This document shows, one piece after another, positions 25,078 to 33,214 of a stretch of 37,396 nucleotides of DNA. The DNA is taken from contig JALOAS010000019.1 of assembly GCA_023228705.1 (NCBI GenBank), forward strand, positions 1-37,396, read 5' to 3'. The notes beneath the pieces are model-generated. The model was not told the origin of the DNA. It saw nothing but the letters and a program-made list of their open reading frames with translations, and made no database searches. Each line of letters opens with the position of its first letter. The stretch's first letter is position 1. The position numbers and the translations under genes were made by a program. Origin of the DNA: Ottowia sp. (GTDB taxonomy: Bacteria > Pseudomonadota > Gammaproteobacteria > Burkholderiales > Burkholderiaceae_C).

Positions 25078-26127
25078 ATGCACCTGGGTCCATACCTCCT
25101 TCCCAATCCGCTGTTTGTCGCGCCCATGGCAGGCGTGACGGACCGCCCGTTCCGGCAGTTGTGCCGGGCGTTTGGCGCGGGGTATACGGTCAGCGAAATG
25201 GTCACCGCGCGCAAGGACCTGTGGCACAGCCTGAAGACGTCGCGGCGCGCGGACCATTGCGGCGAGCCCGCGCCCATTGCCGTGCAGATTGCCGGCACCG
25301 ACGCGGCCATGATGGCCGAAGCCGCCGTCTACAACATGGACCGGGGCGCGCAGATCATGGACATCAACATGAGCTGCCCGGCCAAGAAAGTCTGCACCAA
25401 GTGGGCCGGCAGCGCGTTGATGCGCGACCCGTTGCTGGCGCTGCGCATCATTGACGCGGTGGTGGCCGTGTGCGCGCCGCGGGGCGTCCCGGTGACGCTG
25501 AAGATGCGCACGGGCTGGAGCCTGGCCGAGCGGAACGCCGTGTGCCTGGCGCGGGCGGCCGAGCGCAGCGGCGTGCAGATGGTGGCCATACACGGGCGGA
25601 CGCGCCAGCAGGGCTACAAGGGCGCGGCAGAATATGAAACCATTGCGGCCGTCAAGGCGGCGGTGGGGATTCCGGTGGTTGCCAGCGGCGACATCGATAC
25701 GCCGGAAAAGGCGCGCCAGGTGTTTCGCAGCACCGGCGTCGATGCGGTCATGATCGGGCGTGCCGCGCAGGGTCGGCCCTGGCTGTTCCGCGAAATCGCC
25801 CATTTCCTCGCCACCGGGCAGCATCTGGCGCCACCACTGGTGCTGGAGGTGCGGCGCGCGCTGCTGGTGCACCTGCAGGACCACTACGCGCTTTATGGCG
25901 AGTGCACCGGCGTGCGGTCCGCGCGCAAGCATATAGGCTGGTACGTGCGCGGCCTGCCAGGTGGCGAGACGTTTCGGCGGCACATGAACACGATCCGGGA
26001 TACGGCGACGCAGTGGCAGGCGGTGGCCGATTTCATGGGCGCGCTGGCGCAGCGGCATGAACGGCTGCCGCTGTGCGACGTCGCGCCAGCGCAGCAGGAC
26101 GGGCAGGCGGCACGGATCAGGCAATGA
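25078..26127 (+). CDS. dusB: tRNA-dihydrouridine synthase B
   Basis: FMN enzyme reducing uridine to dihydrouridine in the tRNA D-loop. The 349-residue product shows LFVAPMAGVTDRPFRQLCR (12-30), the catalytic Cys100 in MDINMSCPAKKV, TLKMRTGW, AIHGRTRQQGY, VVASGDIDTPEKA and VMIGRAAQGRPW. The start MHLGPYLLPNPL is family-like; the frame upstream is open but not conserved. The stop overlaps the fis start (ATGA), the classic dusB-fis operon, in which expression of Fis is coupled to growth. Confidence 0.95.
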   Translation: MHLGPYLLPNPLFVAPMAGVTDRPFRQLCRAFGAGYTVSEMVTARKDLWHSLKTSRRADHCGEPAPIAVQIAGTDAAMMAEAAVYNMDRGAQIMDINMSCPAKKVCTKWAGSALMRDPLLALRIIDAVVAVCAPRGVPVTLKMRTGWSLAERNAVCLARAAERSGVQMVAIHGRTRQQGYKGAAEYETIAAVKAAVGIPVVASGDIDTPEKARQVFRSTGVDAVMIGRAAQGRPWLFREIAHFLATGQHLAPPLVLEVRRALLVHLQDHYALYGECTGVRSARKHIGWYVRGLPGGETFRRHMNTIRDTATQWQAVADFMGALAQRHERLPLCDVAPAQQDGQAARIRQ

Positions 26128-26378
26128 GCACGAAGAAAAACAACGGCGCTGTGGACCATTGCATACGCGAGCGCCTGGAGCTTTATTTCCGCGACTTGCG
26201 CGGCGTCGAGCCCAGCGGCATGCATGCCATGCTGATCCAGGCCGTCGAGCGTCCGCTGCTTGAAATGGTCATGGAACGCGCCGAGGGCAACCAGAGCCGC
26301 GCGGCCAGCTGGCTGGGCATGAACCGGAACACCTTGCGCAAGAAGCTGATTGATCACGGGCTGCTGCCCAGGCCCTGA
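26124..26378 (+). CDS. fis: Fis family DNA-binding protein
   Basis: Nucleoid-associated regulator of 84 residues, close to the usual 77-98. The C-terminal helix-turn-helix EGNQSRAASWLGMNRNTLRK and the terminal KLIDHGLL are highly typical. The N-terminal part is short and differs from E. coli Fis, as in other Betaproteobacteria. ATG 26124 overlaps the dusB stop by the ATGA arrangement. Confidence 0.93.
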   Translation: MSTKKNNGAVDHCIRERLELYFRDLRGVEPSGMHAMLIQAVERPLLEMVMERAEGNQSRAASWLGMNRNTLRKKLIDHGLLPRP

Positions 26379-26439
26379 CGCGCGGCGCCTGCCGCTCTCC
26401 GGAACGGCGCTGCCTTGACCTTGTTTCTAAGGATTCCCC

Positions 26440-28026
26440 ATGACGACTGCCCTGATTTCCGTCGCAGACAAGAGCGGCGTGCTTGACCTGGCCCGGGGGC
26501 TGCATGCCGCAGGGGTGCAGCTGCTGTCCACGGGCGGCACGGCGCGCCTGCTGCAGGAAAACGGATTGCCCGTGACCGAAGTGGTCGAGCGCACCGGCTT
26601 TCCCGAAATGCTCGACGGCCGCGTCAAGACGCTGCATCCGGCCATACACGCCGGCCTGCTCGCGCGGCGCGACCTGCCCGGGCACATGGCCGCCTTGCAG
26701 CAACAGGGCATAGGCGCGATAGACCTGCTGGTGGTGAACCTGTATCCGTTCGAAGCCACCGTGGCGCGGCCCGGCTGCACGCTGGCCGACGCGATCGAGA
26801 ACATAGACATAGGCGGGCCGGCCATGATCCGCAGCGCGGCCAAGAACTGGCGCGACGTGGCGGTGCTGACCGATCCCGCGCAGTACGCCGATGTGCTGGC
26901 CGAGCTCCAGTCAGGCGGCCTGAGCCTGCAGACCCGGTTTGCACTGGCCACCGCCGCGTTCAACCGCATCAGCGACTACGCTGCCGCGATCAGCAACTAC
27001 CTGTCTGCGCTGGCAGCAGGAGACGCAGTCGACAGCCAGACCCCGCAGCGGCAGCACTTTCCGGGGCAGCTCAACGCCCACTGGGTCAAGGTGCAGGACC
27101 TGCGCTACGGAGAGAACCCGCACCAGCAGGCGGCTTTCTACCGCAATGGCAAGGTGGCCGGCGGCACGCTGGCCGCGGCCGAGCAGCTGCACGGAAAGGC
27201 GCTGTCTTACAATAACTTGGCGGACGCGGACGCGGCCTGGCGTTGCGTGCGGCAATGGCAGGAGCCGGCCTGCGTCATCGTCAAGCACGCCGCTCCCTGC
27301 GGTGTTGCGGTGGCCGACGGCGCGCTGCCAGCGTACCGGAAGGCGCTCAAGACCGATCCGGTCAGCGCTTTTGGCGGCATCATTGCGTTCAACGTGGCCG
27401 TTGACGCCGACGCAGCCGCTGCGGTGGCCGAGCAGTTTGCCGAGGTCGTCATCGCGCCCGATTTCAGCCCGGAGGCGCTGCAGCTGCTGGAAAAAAAAGC
27501 CAATCTGCGCTTGCTGCGCATCGGCATGGACGCGGCGGACGGGCCGTTGCCGCTGGACGCCGACTGGCAATTCCAGCGTGTGGGCGGGGGCATGCTGGTG
27601 CAGACCGCAGACGCCCGCGAGCTGGCTGCAGAGGACTTGCAGGTGGTCACGCAAGAGCAGCCCTCACCGCAGCAGCTGGCCGACCTGCTGTTTGCCTGGA
27701 AGGTGGTCCGGTTCGTCAAGAGCAACGCCATCGTGTTTTGCAAGGATGGCATGACGCTGGGCCTGGGATCCGGTCAGCCCAGCCGGCTGGATTCTGCGCG
27801 CATCGCGTCCAGCAAGGCCGCGCAGGCCGGTCTTTCACTGCATGGATCGGCGGTGGCCAGCGATGCGTTCTTCCCGTTTCGCGACGGGCTGGACGTGGTC
27901 GCCGAGCACGGCGCCAGCAGCGTCATCCAGCCCGGTGGCTCGCGCCGGGACCAGGAAGTCATAGACGCTGCCAACGAGCACGGCATCGCGCTGGTGTTCA
28001 CCGGCGTGAGGCACTTCAGGCACTGA
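26440..28026 (+). CDS. purH: Bifunctional AICAR transformylase / IMP cyclohydrolase
   Basis: Performs the last two steps of purine synthesis, formylating AICAR and closing the ring to IMP. The 528-residue protein has the N-terminal MGS-like cyclohydrolase domain (ISVADKSG; GRVKTLHPAIHAGLLARR, 60-77; NIDIGGPAMIRSAAKN). The transformylase domain follows, with LRYGENPHQQA, SYNNLADADAAW and catalytic Lys282-His283 in VKHAAPCGVA. AAGGA lies 7 bases before the ATG. It starts 61 bp after fis, and fis-purH adjacency is common in Betaproteobacteria. Confidence 0.97.
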   Translation: MTTALISVADKSGVLDLARGLHAAGVQLLSTGGTARLLQENGLPVTEVVERTGFPEMLDGRVKTLHPAIHAGLLARRDLPGHMAALQQQGIGAIDLLVVNLYPFEATVARPGCTLADAIENIDIGGPAMIRSAAKNWRDVAVLTDPAQYADVLAELQSGGLSLQTRFALATAAFNRISDYAAAISNYLSALAAGDAVDSQTPQRQHFPGQLNAHWVKVQDLRYGENPHQQAAFYRNGKVAGGTLAAAEQLHGKALSYNNLADADAAWRCVRQWQEPACVIVKHAAPCGVAVADGALPAYRKALKTDPVSAFGGIIAFNVAVDADAAAAVAEQFAEVVIAPDFSPEALQLLEKKANLRLLRIGMDAADGPLPLDADWQFQRVGGGMLVQTADARELAAEDLQVVTQEQPSPQQLADLLFAWKVVRFVKSNAIVFCKDGMTLGLGSGQPSRLDSARIASSKAAQAGLSLHGSAVASDAFFPFRDGLDVVAEHGASSVIQPGGSRRDQEVIDAANEHGIALVFTGVRHFRH

Positions 28027-28054
28027 ACGCTGCGCCGTGCGTGCTGGCTGGCGT

Positions 28055-28117
28055 GGCCACCTTGCCGGGTGGCCGCGGCAAGATCCTTCGTTCCAGCCGG
28101 GCGGCTGATGCAGCCGC
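28055..28117. terminator. Two GC hairpins between convergent purH and hemL
   Basis: GGCCACC / GGTGGCC (28055-28061, 28068-28074) and GCGGCT / AGCCGC (28101-28106, 28112-28117) are perfect short stems in the 131-bp convergent gap. Neither has a U-tract, so they are only candidate terminators. Confidence 0.3.
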
Positions 28118-28157
28118 GCGGGCTGCGTGCCGGCGGCAGCGTATCCGGGACCGCCGG

Positions 28158-29471
28158 CTACAGCGTCTGGAAGACGTCGGTTGCCGCAGCGATGGTGGCA
28201 TCGATGTCGGCGTCGCTGTGCGCCATGCTCATGAAGTTGGCCTCGTACAGCGCCGGCGCCAGATAATATCCGCGTGCCAGCATGCCGTGATAGAAGCGGT
28301 TGAAGCGGTCCGGGTCGGTCTTCTGCACGTCCTGGTAGCAGGTGGGCAACTCGGGCAGGAAGAAATAGCCAAACATGCCGCCCTCGCTGTCGGCGGAAAA
28401 GGGAATGCCGTGCTGCATGGCGGCGGCCACCAGGCCGTCGACCAGCCTGTGCGTCTTGGCTGCCAGCTCACTGTGGAACCCGGGGCGGCTGATGGCTTGC
28501 AGCGTGGCCAGCCCGCAGGCGGTGGCGATGGGGTTTCCGCTCAGCGTGCCAGCCTGGTAGACCGGGCCCAGCGGCGCCAGTTTCTCCATGACCGCGCGCT
28601 TGCCGCCAAACGCCGCAAGCGGCATGCCGCCGCCTATGACCTTGCCCAGCAGCGTGATGTCCGGTGCAAAGCCGTCAATGGACTTGGCATAGAGGCTTTG
28701 CGCGCCGCCCAGCGCCACGCGAAAGCCGGTCATGACCTCGTCGTAGATGAGCAGCGCGCCATGCTTGGTGCAGAGTTCGCGGCATCGTTGGGTAAATGCA
28801 ACAGAGGCGCGGACAAAGTTCATGTTGCCGGCAATGGGTTCGATGATGAGGCCGGCCACCTGGTCGCCATGGCGGGCAAACGCTTCTTCCAGCTGGGTCA
28901 CGTTGTTGTATTCAAGCACCAGCGTGTGCTGCACGAGTTCGGCCGGGACGCCGGCACTGGTGGGGTTGCCAAACGTGGCCAGCCCGGAGCCGGCCTTGAC
29001 CAGCAGCGAGTCCGTGTGGCCGTGATAGCAGCCTTCGAACTTGATGATCTTGTCGCGCCCCGTCGCGCCGCGTGCCAGCCGGATGGCCGACATGCCGGCC
29101 TCGGTGCCGCTGCTGACCAGGCGCAGCATGTCCATGCTGGGCACGAGCGAAACCACGGTTTCGGCCAGTTCGACTTCGCGCTGCGTGGGTGCGCCAAACG
29201 AGAGTCCGTCACGCACCGCTTCCTCCACCGCGCGCAGCACGTCGGGGTGGGCGTGCCCGAGGATCAGCGGGCCCCAGGAGCCGACGTAGTCCACGTAGCG
29301 CGTGCCGGCGGCGTCCCAGATGTACGCGCCTTGACCGCGCGCAATGAAGGGCGGCGTGCCGCCCACGGCGCCAAAGGCACGCACCGGCGAGTTCACGCCG
29401 CCGGGGATGACCCGGCTGGCGCGCTCCATCAGTTCCTGGTTGGTGTCGTTGTCTGTGTGTTTCTGCGTCAT
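28158..29471 (-). CDS. hemL: Glutamate-1-semialdehyde 2,1-aminomutase
   Basis: PLP enzyme producing 5-aminolevulinate in the C5 pathway of heme synthesis. The 437-residue product shows SRVIPGGVNSPVRAFGAVGG (19-38), SFGAPTQREVELAE, RLVSSGTEAGMSAIRLARG, FEGCYHGHTDSLLVKAGSG, LLIYDEVMTGFR and the PLP lysine Lys277 in LLGKVIGGGMP. The frame is open upstream to 29777, but MTQKHTDNDTNQELMERASR is the likely start. No ribosome-binding site is visible before it. It is divergent from rubredoxin. Confidence 0.96.
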   Translation of the reverse strand: MTQKHTDNDTNQELMERASRVIPGGVNSPVRAFGAVGGTPPFIARGQGAYIWDAAGTRYVDYVGSWGPLILGHAHPDVLRAVEEAVRDGLSFGAPTQREVELAETVVSLVPSMDMLRLVSSGTEAGMSAIRLARGATGRDKIIKFEGCYHGHTDSLLVKAGSGLATFGNPTSAGVPAELVQHTLVLEYNNVTQLEEAFARHGDQVAGLIIEPIAGNMNFVRASVAFTQRCRELCTKHGALLIYDEVMTGFRVALGGAQSLYAKSIDGFAPDITLLGKVIGGGMPLAAFGGKRAVMEKLAPLGPVYQAGTLSGNPIATACGLATLQAISRPGFHSELAAKTHRLVDGLVAAAMQHGIPFSADSEGGMFGYFFLPELPTCYQDVQKTDPDRFNRFYHGMLARGYYLAPALYEANFMSMAHSDADIDATIAAATDVFQTL

Positions 29472-29638
29472 GTTACAAGGAGGCGGCCGTGAATGACCGC
29501 GTTGGGTGAAGCCGTGATTGGGGGTCGGTATGATGCCAAGCATAGCAGCGTCGAGCGGGCGGAGCCTGACCGCCCGGGTGTCCGGTGGACCCCCGGGTCG
29601 CGTGGTGTGGTGTTGGTTTTTTACAAGTGGTGTGACCG

Positions 29639-29809
29639 ATGGAATCAGAGCAGTGGATGTGCCTGGAATGCGGCTGGATCTATGATTCGGCGCATGGTGA
29701 CCCGGAACGGGGCGTGCCGGCCGGGACGCCCTGGAATCAGGTGCCGGACGACTGGGTTTGCCCGGAGTGTGGCGCACCCAAGAGCGAGTTTGAGAAAGTG
29801 GAATTTTGA
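29639..29809 (+). CDS. Rubredoxin
   Basis: Small iron electron carrier of 56 residues. Four cysteines in two CxxC pairs (Cys8/Cys11 in MCLECGWIYD and Cys41/Cys44 in WVCPECGAPKSEF) bind one Fe. DPERGVPAGTPWNQVPDDW between them is the typical rubredoxin core. It lies between hemL and the pil chemosensory genes, an order seen in other Betaproteobacteria. Its redox partner is not in the window. The ribosome-binding site is weak. Confidence 0.96.
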   Translation: MESEQWMCLECGWIYDSAHGDPERGVPAGTPWNQVPDDWVCPECGAPKSEFEKVEF

Positions 29810-29821
29810 CTTATAGTTGCA

Positions 29822-29998
29822 GCGGCGTCTCAGAGCTTGAGAATGAATTGATCGCGCCCGAGAGGATCGCCAAAGCCCGTCCAATCAAGACGCAAAGCGC
29901 AGGCATAGCTTGGGCTATGGCGAGCATTTGCAACGCGGAGTGGGCGGGTTTGGGCGGTCAAAGCGGGCATGAGGGATTCTTTCTCAAGCTCTCAGCCG
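29822..29998. repeat. ~177-bp nested imperfect palindrome between rubredoxin and pilG
   Basis: Three nested blocks of inverted similarity share one centre near 29912. Outer arms (29823-29848 and 29976-29998) share GAGCTTGAGAA. Middle arms (29865-29882 and 29942-29959) match as GAYCGCC-AAA-CCCG-CC. Inner arms CATAGC (29904-29909) and GCTATG (29914-29919) close a TTGG loop. As RNA this would fold into one long hairpin with bulges. It has no gene content, terminal transposase or target duplication visible, so it may be a miniature element or a structured leader of pilG. Confidence 0.75.
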
Positions 29999-30030
29999 TT
30001 GGGGAGGCGGAGTATCTATGAGGTGGCGCT

Positions 30031-30420
30031 TTGACGACAAATTCAAAAAATGTTCTGGTCATCGACGACAGCAATACCATACGCAAGAGCGCGGAGATTT
30101 TCCTGACGCAGGGAGGCCACCAGGTCATTCTGGCCGAAGATGGCTTTGATGCCCTGGCCAAGATCGGAGACAGCCGGCCGGACATTATTTTTTGCGACAT
30201 CCTCATGCCGCGGCTGGATGGTTACCAGACTTGCGCTATCATCAAGCGCAACCAGATGTTTCAATCCACCCCGGTCGTCATGCTGTCATCCAAGGATGGT
30301 GTCTTTGACAAGGCACGCGGGCGCATGGTTGGGTCCGAGCAGTACCTGACCAAGCCGTTCACGAAAAGCGAGTTGCTCGATGCGGTGCAGGCGTACGCCG
30401 GCGCCGCGTCGAAGGAGTAG
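30031..30420 (+). CDS. pilG: Twitching-motility response regulator PilG
   Basis: Single-domain CheY-like receiver of 129 residues. The phosphoacceptor Asp56 (IIFCDILMP), acidic pair Asp12-Asp13 (VLVIDDSNTIRKS), Ser86 and Lys108 (YLTKPF) are all present. In the Chp system PilG is phosphorylated by ChpA and promotes pilus extension. The start is TTG at 30031: an in-frame stop lies just upstream and no ATG is available, with AGGTGG a few bases before. It heads the pilGHIJ-chpA operon behind the large palindrome. Confidence 0.93.
   Translation: MTTNSKNVLVIDDSNTIRKSAEIFLTQGGHQVILAEDGFDALAKIGDSRPDIIFCDILMPRLDGYQTCAIIKRNQMFQSTPVVMLSSKDGVFDKARGRMVGSEQYLTKPFTKSELLDAVQAYAGAASKE
30412..30417 (+). promoter_or_regulatory. 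Shine-Dalgarno AAGGAG of pilH within the end of pilG
   Basis: AAGGAG lies 8 bases before GTG 30426 and overlaps the last pilG codons, supporting the GTG start and translational coupling. Confidence 0.75.
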
Positions 30421-30425
30421 CCGCT

Positions 30426-30794
30426 GTGCGCATCCAGAACGTGCTGGTCATCGACGATTCGCGTACCGAGCTGATCCACCTGAGCCAGATCCTCGAGACG
30501 GCTGGGTACCAGGTGGCCATGGCGGAAAATAGCGAGCAGGCGTGGCAACAGATGCAGCAGAACAAGCCCGACCTCATTCTCATGGATGTGGTCATGCCCG
30601 GCGTCAACGGTTTTCGCCTGACCCGGATGTTCCTGCGCGACCCGCGCTTTGCAGACGTTCCCATCGTCATCTGCTCGGGCAAGGGCCAGCCCACGGACCG
30701 CATCTGGGGCATGCGCCAGGGGGCCCGAGGCTACCTGGTCAAGCCCGTGACCCGTGAGGATCTGCTGGGCCAGATTGCCGCACTGGAGCCATGA
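30426..30794 (+). CDS. pilH: Twitching-motility response regulator PilH
   Basis: Second single-domain receiver, 122 residues, with Asp54 (LILMDVVMPGVNGF), acidic pair Asp10-Asp11 and Lys106 (GYLVKPVT). RMFLRDPRFADVPIVICSGK and TDRIWGMRQGARGYLVKPV are typical of PilH, the phosphate sink or retraction-side regulator in the Chp system. It starts with GTG behind AAGGAG and overlaps pilI by the ATGA junction. It is diverged from PilG, sharing mainly receiver motifs. Confidence 0.93.
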   Translation: MRIQNVLVIDDSRTELIHLSQILETAGYQVAMAENSEQAWQQMQQNKPDLILMDVVMPGVNGFRLTRMFLRDPRFADVPIVICSGKGQPTDRIWGMRQGARGYLVKPVTREDLLGQIAALEP

Positions 30795-31318
30795 CCGACA
30801 TGTTCACAACCGGGGAAGACGTGGCGCAGGCTGCGCCGCAGGGCATGGCCGGGACCGCCGGGAAGGCCGCGTCGTGGCTGGCGGTGCGGGCCGGGGGATA
30901 CGCGCTGCTGATCCCGCTCAGCCATGCGGGCGAGGTGGGCGTGGTCGGCGACATCCAGGCGCTGCCATACGTCAAGCACTGGTTCATGGGCGTGATCAAC
31001 GCACGCGGCCTGCTCAGCAACGTCATCGACCTGGCGGCGTTCCTGGACCAGCGCGCGACCGCGGGGCGCCCGGAAAGCGCCTTGTCCCGGTGCCAGCTGA
31101 TCCGCTTCAACCCGCTGCTGCAGCTGCACAGCGCGCTGCTGGTCGACGAGATCGTCGGCATGCGCTCCATCCACGGGTTTGTCAGCGCGGAGCGGCGCCA
31201 GCCCGGTGAGCCGGCGTACCTGGGCGCCGTGTACATTGATTCGGGCGGCAGCCGATGGCGTGAGGTGAACCTGCAGGCGCTGGCTGCGGACCCGCTGTTC
31301 CTGGACATTCAGGCGTAG
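30791..31318 (+). CDS. pilI: CheW-like adaptor PilI
   Basis: CheW-domain coupling protein of 175 residues that links PilJ to the ChpA kinase. WLAVRAGGYALLIPLSHAGE, GVINARGLLSNVIDLAAFL and LLVDEIVGMRSI match the PilI type of CheW domain. The first ~25 residues are a flexible Ala/Gly tail. The start overlaps the pilH stop. pilJ begins 6 bp after its stop. Confidence 0.9.
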   Translation: MTDMFTTGEDVAQAAPQGMAGTAGKAASWLAVRAGGYALLIPLSHAGEVGVVGDIQALPYVKHWFMGVINARGLLSNVIDLAAFLDQRATAGRPESALSRCQLIRFNPLLQLHSALLVDEIVGMRSIHGFVSAERRQPGEPAYLGAVYIDSGGSRWREVNLQALAADPLFLDIQA

Positions 31319-31324
31319 AGGCAA

Positions 31325-33007
31325 ATGACCCGGGTCGCCACTGCGGATACGGCAGCCGCCCCGGCAACGCAGGGCGGGCCGGCGCAACCCGGCGATTCGG
31401 TACCCCAGGCCCCGCAGGCGTCTTCGGTCCAGGCGAGCCGGGCGGGATACGATACCGTCCTCCTGGAGGACGGGGACACCGCGCAGGATGCGCCGCATGC
31501 GGACGCCGCGGCGCCTGGGCCGTCCGGTCTTGCGCGATCAGGCCCTGTCATGCAATGGCTGCTGTGGGCCATCGCGGTGCTGGGGCTGCTGGCGGCCGGT
31601 TTTTTGCTGTACTGGATGAGCCAGACCTATTCCAGCACGGTCATGGAGCTTGACGAGCGCGGCATGGCGCGGGTAGCTGCGCTGGCCAAGCAGGCCGACC
31701 GCATCGGCGAGGAGGCCAAGGACGTGGTGACGCAGCCGGGCATCCCGCCATCCATGCAAGCCACGGCCGAGCAACTGCTGGTGGCCAGCAACTGGCTGCA
31801 GGACGAGGTGGTGCGGCTGCGCGCCGAGCGCAGCAACCAGAGCCCGCTGTCGCTGTGGCACTGGCTGGCGCTGGTCGCGCTCCTGCTCCTGTTTGCCGGC
31901 GCGGCGTCGGGCATCGTCTACCTGCGCATGAACGATCGGCGGCTGCGCCTGAGCAGCACGCGCTCGGAGCTGGACAGCGTGATGCGCAGCCACCTGGACG
32001 CCGAACGCATCAACCAGGCCAACCAGGCGGCCATCCTGCGCCTCATGGACGAGTTGCAGAACATCTCGGAAGGCGACCTGACCCGGGAGGCGACGGTTAC
32101 CGAAGACATTACCGGCGCCATTGCCGACTCGATCAACTACACGGTTGAGGAGTTGCGCGCGCTGGTTCGCGGGGTGCAGCACGCGGCCACCAGCGTGGCG
32201 CAGACCACCGGCCGGCTCGAGTCCGGTTCCATCGACTTGCTGAAGACGGCAACCAAGCAGCTGCGTGACATCCGCAAGGTGGGGCAGGCGATCCTGGACA
32301 TGGCCACCGGCATCACGACCATGTCCGAGCGGGCGCAGCAGGCTGCCCGCGTGGCCGATCATTCGCAGGCGGCCGCCACGACGGGGCTCGAGGCCGTGCA
32401 GGCCACGATCAGCGGCATGGAGGGGATACGCACCGGCATACAGGAAACGGCCAAGCGAATGAAACGCCTGGGCGAGTCGTCGCAGGAGATAGGCGAGATG
32501 ACCGGCCTGATTGCATCGATCACCGAGCAGACCAACCTGCTGGCCATGAATGCGGCCATCCAGGCGGCGTCAGCGGGGGAGGCTGGCCGCGGCTTTGCGG
32601 TGGTTGCGGAGGAAGTGCAGCGCCTGGCCGAGCGCTCGGCGGATGCCACCGGGCAGATCAGCGGCCTGGTCGAGGCGATCCAGACCGATACCCAGAACGC
32701 GGTGGTTGCCATGGAGCGGTGCACGCTGGGCGTGGTCCAGGGCACGCGGCTGTCCGACAAGGCCGGTGCGGCGCTCTCGGAGATCGACCGTGTCTCGCGC
32801 GAGCTGGCGGGCCTGATCCAGGAGATTTCCGCGTCCGCGCTGGACGAAGCGGAACAGGCCAACACCACGGCGGGCAACATACAGGAGATATTTGCCGGCA
32901 CCGAGCAAACCGAGCGCAGCGTGCGCAACAGCGCGGTGCTCGTGGGTGAGTTGTCCCGGATCGCCGAGGAATTGCGCGAATCTGCATCGCGGTTCAAGAC
33001 CGCGTGA
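31325..33007 (+). CDS. pilJ: Methyl-accepting chemotaxis protein PilJ (reduced sensor)
   Basis: Inner-membrane chemoreceptor of the pilus system, 560 residues. A ~75-residue Ala/Pro-rich cytoplasmic N-terminus precedes TM1 (76-98). A periplasmic stretch of only ~80 residues, TM2 (about 179-201), a HAMP-like linker and the signalling hairpin follow, with tip EQTNLLAMNAAIQAASAGEA (401-420) and GRGFAVVAEEVQRLAERS. Pseudomonas PilJ (682 aa) has a periplasmic part of over 250 residues, so the sensor is much smaller here. GAGG precedes the ATG. Genes on both sides confirm the pil assignment. Confidence 0.92.
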   Translation: MTRVATADTAAAPATQGGPAQPGDSVPQAPQASSVQASRAGYDTVLLEDGDTAQDAPHADAAAPGPSGLARSGPVMQWLLWAIAVLGLLAAGFLLYWMSQTYSSTVMELDERGMARVAALAKQADRIGEEAKDVVTQPGIPPSMQATAEQLLVASNWLQDEVVRLRAERSNQSPLSLWHWLALVALLLLFAGAASGIVYLRMNDRRLRLSSTRSELDSVMRSHLDAERINQANQAAILRLMDELQNISEGDLTREATVTEDITGAIADSINYTVEELRALVRGVQHAATSVAQTTGRLESGSIDLLKTATKQLRDIRKVGQAILDMATGITTMSERAQQAARVADHSQAAATTGLEAVQATISGMEGIRTGIQETAKRMKRLGESSQEIGEMTGLIASITEQTNLLAMNAAIQAASAGEAGRGFAVVAEEVQRLAERSADATGQISGLVEAIQTDTQNAVVAMERCTLGVVQGTRLSDKAGAALSEIDRVSRELAGLIQEISASALDEAEQANTTAGNIQEIFAGTEQTERSVRNSAVLVGELSRIAEELRESASRFKTA

Positions 33008-33203
33008 AATCCAGTGGAATGACCGTCATGCGTGTCCTGTACACCTCTGCCTGCAACCCCTGCGCCGCGACCGGGCGGCATGCCCTCATGGCCGGACCGG
33101 GCTGCCGCCGGCCGGCTGCCGCCCCGGTGATCCCGACCATCCCATGCCCAGACCATGCCGCGGCGTCCGGAACGCTGTCGCCGCTTTCCGGGCACCGCCT
33201 TGC

Positions 33204-33208
33204 AGGAG
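33204..33208 (+). promoter_or_regulatory. Shine-Dalgarno AGGAG of chpA
   Basis: AGGAG ends 6 bases before ATG 33215 and marks that start among several open-frame choices. Confidence 0.75.
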
Positions 33209-33214
33209 ACGTTC

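Noticed and set aside
29479..29510. AAGGAGG followed by GTG/ATG on the plus strand near the hemL start
   Set aside because: The GTG opens only a 6-codon frame and the ATG frame (29493-29816) overlaps rubredoxin out of frame with no family features; judged a chance match.
28158..29777. hemL start far upstream at 29777
   Set aside because: The extra ~100 residues are low-quality sequence antisense to rubredoxin; the family N-terminus begins near MTQKHTDND.
29822..29998. Palindrome as an integron attC site
   Set aside because: No GTTRRRY/RYYYAAC core pair at its ends and no integrase or cassette pattern nearby.
29806..30021. 71-codon TTG-started open frame between rubredoxin and pilG
   Set aside because: It lies wholly within the palindromic element, has no ribosome-binding site and no recognisable motif; the palindrome explains the sequence better.
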